Source of the DNA: Strigamia acuminata | Lineage: Eukaryota > Arthropoda > Chilopoda > Geophilomorpha > Linotaeniidae | Reading direction: 5' to 3' | DNA: 64,000 nt | Assembly (NCBI GenBank): GCA_949358305.1 | Contig: OX442318.1 | Coordinates: 5,256,501 to 5,320,500 of the forward strand | Shown: positions 58,796-64,000 of the stretch, one piece after another | Layout: each line of letters begins with the position of its first letter | Numbering within the stretch: the stretch's first letter is position 1 | The notes under the pieces: model-generated | What the model was told of the DNA's origin: nothing | Database searches by the model: none | The model's input: the letters and a program-made list of their open reading frames with translations, nothing else | Made by a program: the position numbers and the translations under genes

Positions 58796-58813
58796 TGGGG
58801 GCCTGTCCGGGAT
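58796..58813 (+). promoter_or_regulatory. Primer-binding site, tRNA-Pro-like
   Basis: TGGGGGCCTGTCCGGGAT sits between the LTR and the gag ATG. From general knowledge, tRNA-Pro primer sites read TGGGGGCTCGTCCGGGAT. This differs at two adjacent bases, which would fit a tRNA-Pro with a slightly different acceptor stem. Confidence 0.6.
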
Positions 58814-58861
58814 CGATTTAAACGACTCGAATAGAACTTGAGATCATTTTCATACCCAAAA

Positions 58862-61800
58862 ATGGCAGACAATATCCGAGTAACGGATTCCGACTCCGAC
58901 GCGAACAAGAGAGCCGGCAGTCGTAAAGGCGCCGACTATCACTTGCGATCTGGAGGTCCCTTACCCAAAGCCTCAGCGCACGAAGCGAGGCAAAAACGGC
59001 GCAAGCCTAAACCCGATCGCAGAAGCGCATCAGAGGCATCGCACCCGTCTCGTTCCGAGACGAGGCAGCGATTGGACGAGACAGAGCGGGGTGAAGAGCA
59101 ATCTCACTCCAAACTGCCGCGTTCTAACCGTGACGGCGAGACGAGCGGAAACGAGGTTTTATCCCGTAACCCATCGCCTCGTCTAACGCACGACACCGAG
59201 GTGGGCAGTCCGAAAGCGGCGTCTCCGATACAAAAGACGGCCTCAAACACGACAGCTAATTCGGCACTAAACACGCCAATTACGCAAAGCCGCCCAGCTT
59301 CGGTCAGGTCTGAAGGACACAAGTCCAATGCGTCAAAAACTGAGCGTGTTCCGAGCCAGCCTTACAGCGTCTCGGCCACATTGGTTGACACGATGCAGTT
59401 GGCACAGGCAGAAGGTGTACGATACACTCTGCCAACGGGGAAAATAACTGTGTACGAAACATTACAAATCGTACGTGCAGCTTTAAGAGCGCACAGGTTA
59501 TCCCCGGAAATCACCGTTGTTGAAGGCGCATACGCTCAACAAATGGTAGATTCCGCTCAATTCGAAGCGGATGCCGAGAATGAGGCCCGACAAGCCATCC
59601 GCGAGAGAAAGCGGAAGCTGGCGGAAAGAGAAGCGCGAGCTCTCGAGTACGGCAAATCCCAGCGCGTTCCGACCACTCCAGAAGGGGCGGAAATAGTTGA
59701 TCGAGCCTTACGTGCACATCGTTATGCATTCCGTTCTCAACAAGAAGCTGAACAAGCTTTCATGACTAGGCTGCAACGAGACAAACCAAAATCCGTTAGC
59801 AAGCCAGAAGTTAGCTCGTCCGAATTGTCCGACGAGAGCGTCGAAGGCGACCCGAAGCGCACGCCGAAGGTCAGCCCCAAACCCGAGCGAAAAAAGGAAG
59901 TGCCAGTCACTCCACGCAAACGGGAAGTCTCGACCGAACAACGCGTTCGACCTCGCATGATGGCGTTAGACGATAACACTAACAACGCTATCAACCGATT
60001 AATAAATGCGAACAACGCGCGTCGTAACGAAGAACAGACTCACACGAGCCGACAACGCGACGACCCGCGGGGTAACGACTGGCAACAGCCGGTACCCATC
60101 CTCAAAGACGACGGACCTTCGAGAAAACCTTCCGAAGACCGCACATCGTCACGAGAGGAACGTCAACGCGAAAGAGGACAGCAACAGTATCACTACGGAA
60201 ACAGTGATTCGTCGTCGGATGAACTGGAGTCGAATGCACCCAGTCATCACGATTCGGAGAGAGGTTCCGGAGAAAGACGAAGGGAAAGAGAACGCGATGA
60301 ACGCAGGGAAAGGGAACGTGACGACCGTCGTAGGGGCCGGAAAGAGTCAAACTCTTCACGGCGCAACCCGCCACGCCGCTCACCGTCTCCCGACCCCAGC
60401 TCCGACCCCTCGTCCGACGACGACAGACGAAATGATAAATCCAGTAATCGCCGGAAGAGGTCCAACTCTCCGCGCGATAAAGAGAAACGACGTCGATCGG
60501 AAAATAGCGGCCACCGACGGGAGGAGTTTCAGGACCTTCCCCGACAAAGCGCGTTTACCGATTCGACGGGTCGGCAGTATACGATGGGAGAGCTTGGGAG
60601 AGCCCTGCTCGGCTCGTTAAAAGCCGAAGGAATCGATCTGAGCAAACGAAATGATCGTAATCGTAACACTGGTGACCGCGTAAAGAAAAAATACGCTGTC
60701 TCCCGACGTGACACCATGAGTGTTACCGGGAATATTAGGTGGCAATTTTATATTCAGAACCGTTTCGACGGGTCATGGAAAGCGGGAGATCGCTTCCTTG
60801 ACGAAGTAATTCGGATTAAGACTGCCACTAAAGCCACCGTAGGAGACATGCTCACCCACGGTATTGTCGAGCTAATGACAGGCTCGGCACGTGAGTGGTA
60901 CCAAGGATTGAAAGGCGTCAATTGGGACGACTTTTTAATGAGATTCGACCTGCGCTACGGCGAGACACCCGAAGAGGTGAGCCGAAAGATGCGAGGTCTT
61001 CGCCAGATGCCTGGTGAAACCATAATGGATTACGACATTCGCGCCAGATTGTTGTTCGAAAAGGCCCCGATGGAATTTCATGCCACGGGATTCAACCTTT
61101 TCTTTCTCGGCGGTTTGTCGGAATACTCGCAACGGGTGCTACTTGAAGAAAGGGCACCGACAGGAGGCAGCTACGAAGAAATGAGCGCCTTCCTGTTCGA
61201 GAACACGATAGATATCGAGAAGAGATATTATTCCGCTTTACCAGAAGCGGAGAAAGCAGCAACCGCTAAACGTCTCAAGTTGAGTGCGGAAAGATATGGG
61301 GCGACAGACAAAATCATGCGCCCTACTGAATATCTTAGCGGTATAATGGAGCTGGCAGAAGCTAGCGTTGGTTTACAAATAAAAAATAAACTGACATCCA
61401 CGCTGCCTTCCAACCCATTGGCCGCCCCTAAAAAGGCACCGACAGCGTCAGCCATGCAAGCGACACTGGAGGAGGTCAAGGAGGGGGAGGAAGCCGAACA
61501 AAATGTCGGAAAATCAGACGAAAAAGAAGAAAAAGACGATTATTCGACGGACGAAGAAATACGAAGCTATCGCGATACCTTATCAACGGGTTGCGATGAG
61601 GAAGGACCGCTAGTACATCTCATCCATCGAGATAGAGCGGTAGAAGAATTTCGCGCCAGGTTAAAACCAAATGCCGGCCGAATTCCGAAGTATTTTCGAA
61701 AAAATTACACGCCACCGTCGAAAGTAGACCCTGAAAAAAAGAAATCGATTGAAGCCCCAAGAGACAAATCAAATATTCGTTGTTTTAAGTGTAACCAACC

Positions 61801-61942
61801 GGGTCACTATTCCAATGAGTGCCCAAGAACAGCGAAAGAAGACGCTAAGTTTGACGCGATAATGAAGCAGATGGCAGAGATTAAACTCGCCATGGCAAAA
61901 AACGAGTCAAAAAACGAGTCAGCGCAGGCGGCGAAGAAATAA
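58862..61942 (+). CDS. gag: Ty3/gypsy Gag, about 1026 residues, long charged N-terminal part
   Basis: Structural polyprotein of the retrotransposon. The start chosen is the ATG at 58862 (MADNIRVTDSDSD), the first ATG after the PBS. The first 600 or so residues are disordered and rich in Arg, Ser, Glu and Asp, with RERERDERRERERDDRRRGR and SPSPDPSSDPSSDDD around 60270-60425. A capsid-like part follows (GNIRWQFYIQNRFDGSW, then SAREWYQGLKGVNWDDFLMR and MRGLRQMPGETIMDYDIRAR), typical of the gypsy Gag. Near the end is a zinc knuckle CFKCNQPGHYSNEC (61781-61822). The ORF ends at TAA 61940-61942, inside the frameshift stem-loop. Typical gypsy Gag proteins are much shorter. Confidence 0.93.
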   Translation: MADNIRVTDSDSDANKRAGSRKGADYHLRSGGPLPKASAHEARQKRRKPKPDRRSASEASHPSRSETRQRLDETERGEEQSHSKLPRSNRDGETSGNEVLSRNPSPRLTHDTEVGSPKAASPIQKTASNTTANSALNTPITQSRPASVRSEGHKSNASKTERVPSQPYSVSATLVDTMQLAQAEGVRYTLPTGKITVYETLQIVRAALRAHRLSPEITVVEGAYAQQMVDSAQFEADAENEARQAIRERKRKLAEREARALEYGKSQRVPTTPEGAEIVDRALRAHRYAFRSQQEAEQAFMTRLQRDKPKSVSKPEVSSSELSDESVEGDPKRTPKVSPKPERKKEVPVTPRKREVSTEQRVRPRMMALDDNTNNAINRLINANNARRNEEQTHTSRQRDDPRGNDWQQPVPILKDDGPSRKPSEDRTSSREERQRERGQQQYHYGNSDSSSDELESNAPSHHDSERGSGERRRERERDERRERERDDRRRGRKESNSSRRNPPRRSPSPDPSSDPSSDDDRRNDKSSNRRKRSNSPRDKEKRRRSENSGHRREEFQDLPRQSAFTDSTGRQYTMGELGRALLGSLKAEGIDLSKRNDRNRNTGDRVKKKYAVSRRDTMSVTGNIRWQFYIQNRFDGSWKAGDRFLDEVIRIKTATKATVGDMLTHGIVELMTGSAREWYQGLKGVNWDDFLMRFDLRYGETPEEVSRKMRGLRQMPGETIMDYDIRARLLFEKAPMEFHATGFNLFFLGGLSEYSQRVLLEERAPTGGSYEEMSAFLFENTIDIEKRYYSALPEAEKAATAKRLKLSAERYGATDKIMRPTEYLSGIMELAEASVGLQIKNKLTSTLPSNPLAAPKKAPTASAMQATLEEVKEGEEAEQNVGKSDEKEEKDDYSTDEEIRSYRDTLSTGCDEEGPLVHLIHRDRAVEEFRARLKPNAGRIPKYFRKNYTPPSKVDPEKKKSIEAPRDKSNIRCFKCNQPGHYSNECPRTAKEDAKFDAIMKQMAEIKLAMAKNESKNESAQAAKK

Positions 61943-61960
61943 CTTCTCGACCGTCTGCGC
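61897..61960 (+). promoter_or_regulatory. -1 ribosomal frameshift signal with two slippery heptamers
   Basis: Two A AAA AAC heptamers (61897-61903 and 61909-61915), 12 nt apart, are both in the correct Gag frame (GCA AAA AAC and TCA AAA AAC). Six nt after the second, GCGCAGGCGG (61922-61931) pairs over 10 bp, with one G-U, to CCGTCTGCGC (61951-61960). The Gag stop is in the loop. The Pol frame is exactly -1 and is open from the heptamers on. Confidence 0.85.
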
Positions 61961-64000
61961 CATTCATGAAGAAGAAGGGGTTTAACAAAGGGTTCGATAA
62001 ACCGCCACCAGTCAAAGAAATGGGTAGTGACATAGCTAACGCCCAGATCCAAGACAGGGCCAACAACGCTTTGCAGGTAATTACCGCAAACGCTGAGGCT
62101 GAGGCGGAAGAACCAAACCTACTGCTTGAAGAATTACCTCAAGTAGTCGAAGACACAGAAGAATTTCGTGTTTTCATGTGCAACGTGGCGGTCGAATATA
62201 CCAGCCGCCTATGTATGCTGCCCATGACAATAGAACGCGAAAAAATTATGGGACTGCTAGACTCGGGAGCAGATCGCTCGTTCGTTTCCGAAGACATAGT
62301 AGCATCATTGGGTCTCACCGATAAGATAAAAGGCGTTAATAAAAATGTACGTCTAAAAACCGCCAACGGAATGGCGCGTCCAAAAGGAGTTATATTATTG
62401 ACCATGGAGTGGCTCGGAGGGGTAGAACAGCACCCTTTCCTGGTCCTGCCCACGTGCGACAGAATTTTTCTGTTGGGCTTAGACCTCATGGCGTCAATGG
62501 AAATACAACCAAATCCAATAACGAAATCTTGGAATTATATCAGAAATGATAGAGAAAGACCCGCAATTGTCGTGCCACCAGCTCTTATCAAAGAAGCGGC
62601 CGACAAGACACAGTGGGAGAAAGGCCTAAAGAAATTCGTCCAAGACTACGATTTTAAAGCATTCGTAACAGAATTGCAACGGGACAATGTAGTGGAAACG
62701 CTTGTCGCCGACGCCGCTTTAGAATTAAACGAAGCGGCAGCCCTACGAAGGGTCCTACTTAAATATGAGGGGATCCTGTCGAAAAAACCGGGCCGAACGA
62801 ATAGGGCTATTCACGAAATTAAATTGACGGATAATAAACCTATACGAGTTGCGTATAAGGGAATGAACCCGCAAAAACGTGAAATAGTACAAAAAATGTG
62901 CCAAGAAATGCTAGACAGTGGCATTGTCTCCGAGGCCCAGGGAGAATACGCGACGCGAGTTGTGCTCGTGATGCGCCCGGGCTCGGACCCACGCCTATGC
63001 ATTGATTACCGCCCATTAAACGCGGTGACAGAGATAGATCCCATACAGATGCCGTCTATCGAATCCATTTTGAGAGAGCTTAGCCCCTTTTCTTGGGTTA
63101 CGACGATGGATCTGTCGAAGGGATACTGGCAAGTTGAGATGAGGCCAGAAGATAAGCTAAAAACAGCATTTTACTCGCCAATTGGACGGTTGATGTTCAA
63201 CGTCATGCCGTTTGGTTTAGTGAATGCTCCCAGTACCTTTCAGAGACTAATCGAAAGCGTATTGGGTGATATCCTGCATCAGTTCGTGTGGGCATACCTA
63301 GATGACATAGTTATTGCCTCTAAAACATTCGAAGAGCACATTGAGCACATCGACCAAGTGCTCACCCGGCTGGCGAAAGCTGGGTTACACGTTCATCCGG
63401 GCAAGAGCAAGTTCTGCCGAAAGGAGCTTGCCTTCCTGGGTTATCGCATTGGAGTCAACGGTTTAGCTATTGGCCCCGAAAAAATCGATACGATTAATCG
63501 TTTCCCACCACCCGAGGACGTTAAAGGTGTCCAACGGTTTATGGGAATGATAAACTTCTTCGGCAGGTTGCTACCGGGTCTAGCTGAAGTGGCAGCCCCA
63601 GTTACCGACCTCCTGAAGAATGAAAACGAATTTGTATGGTCAAATGAGTGCAACATCGCATTTAATGCGATAAAGAGGATGCTGACGGAAGTCGGCGTAA
63701 TGCCTCTACCCGACTTAAACCGGCCGTTCATATTACATACGGACGCCAGCAGAGTTGGGTTAGGAGCGGCGTTGCTCCAAACACACGTGCGCGACGGAGT
63801 CGAACAAGACCTGCCGTGCATGTTTATAAGTCGCAAACTCCAAGGCGCTGAAAAAAATTACAACGCCACAGAGTTGGAGTGTTTGGCAGTTGTGTGGGCT
63901 ATAAGGAAATTCAGAGATTATCTCGAATATACCAAATTTGTAGTCCACACAGATCATCAAGCGTTACAATGGCTGATGAAATTAAAGGAGCCAGCCGGTC
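61910..64000 (+). CDS. pol: Ty3/gypsy Pol (protease, RT, RNase H), runs off the window
   Basis: Open in the -1 frame relative to Gag from the slippery sites to the window end; the first ATG is at 61966. Aspartic protease: MGLLDSGADRSFVSED with catalytic DSGA at about 62260, and LLGLDLMA as the C-terminal protease block. Reverse transcriptase: RLCIDYRPLNAVT, TTMDLSKGYWQVE, MPFGLVNAPSTFQR and the catalytic YLDD (63295-63306), then FLGYRI. RNase H: FILHTDASRVGLGAAL, NYNATELECLAVVWAIRKF and VVHTDHQALQWLM. These are Ty3/gypsy features. Integrase and the 3' LTR would lie beyond 64000. No stop or frameshift seen in this part, so the copy looks young. Confidence 0.95.

Noticed and set aside
58251-58841. 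196-codon ORF before Gag
   Set aside because: It overlaps the inferred LTR and PBS, has no recognisable domain, and is a chance ORF in GC-rich LTR sequence.
60006-60620. 204-codon ORF overlapping Gag in another frame
   Set aside because: It is a shadow of the Arg/Ser-rich, GC-rich Gag region; no domain.

Overview
The window is animal nuclear DNA: short exons separated by GT-AG introns, AT-rich non-coding sequence, a tRNA-Leu gene with an intron, and many MITEs (mariner/pogo-like with TA target sites, hAT-like with 8-bp target-site duplications). Gene content (FCHo, MARCH-type E3, membrane globin, SMIM15, NDUFAF2, TRIR, ERI2, DEG/ENaC channels, KDEL receptor) fits an invertebrate, probably an arthropod. 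I cannot name the species.

Layout. 0.2-13.4 kb (+): a 21-exon F-BAR/muHD endocytic protein gene (FCHo) with MITEs and minisatellites in its introns. 14.4-15.4 kb (+): a MARCH2/3-like membrane E3 ligase, then tRNA-Leu(CAA). 16.8-18.2 kb (+): a globin with both ancestral globin introns and a predicted N-myristoylation signal. 19.0 kb (+): SMIM15. 19.5-20.9 kb (-): NDUFAF2, head-to-head with TRIR (21.2-23.0 kb, +). 24.1-25.1 kb (-): ERI2-type exonuclease, head-to-head with an unrecognised one-TM protein gene (25.4-27.2 kb, +) that carries a 51-bp satellite in its intron.

27.8-44.8 kb: a tandem segmental duplication of about 8-9 kb. Each copy holds, on the minus strand, a DEG/ENaC channel gene in which one exon joins the TM2 of one channel unit to the TM1 of a second, so the gene seems to encode two channel units in one chain. 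All recognised exons are intact in both copies. The copies differ by later insertions: two palindromic mariner-like elements, a 36-bp satellite that acquired and co-amplified an hAT-like MITE, and LINE reverse-transcriptase remnants. At one site copy A holds a palindromic mariner-like element and copy B holds what looks like its excision footprint.

45.7-46.5 kb (+): an isolated, intact copia-type Gag ORF without Pol. 49.6-50.7 kb (-): an unrecognised protein with two membrane segments. 51.3-52.9 kb (+): KDEL receptor. 53.5-56.3 kb (+): a three-copy tandem array of a tiny multi-exon locus that may encode short transmembrane peptides. 57.8-64.0 kb (+): the 5' part of a Ty3/gypsy LTR retrotransposon (LTR, tRNA-Pro-like PBS, very long charged Gag, Pol running off the window). 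Gag and Pol are linked by a clear -1 frameshift signal with two tandem A AAA AAC heptamers and a 10-bp stem.

The cellular genes are ordinary unrelated housekeeping or signalling genes, with no operon-like logic beyond two head-to-head pairs. The most unusual content is the two-unit DEG/ENaC pair, the micropeptide array, the gag-only gene and the duplicated frameshift site. All exon boundaries come from reading splice signals and protein similarity by eye; no transcript data were available.
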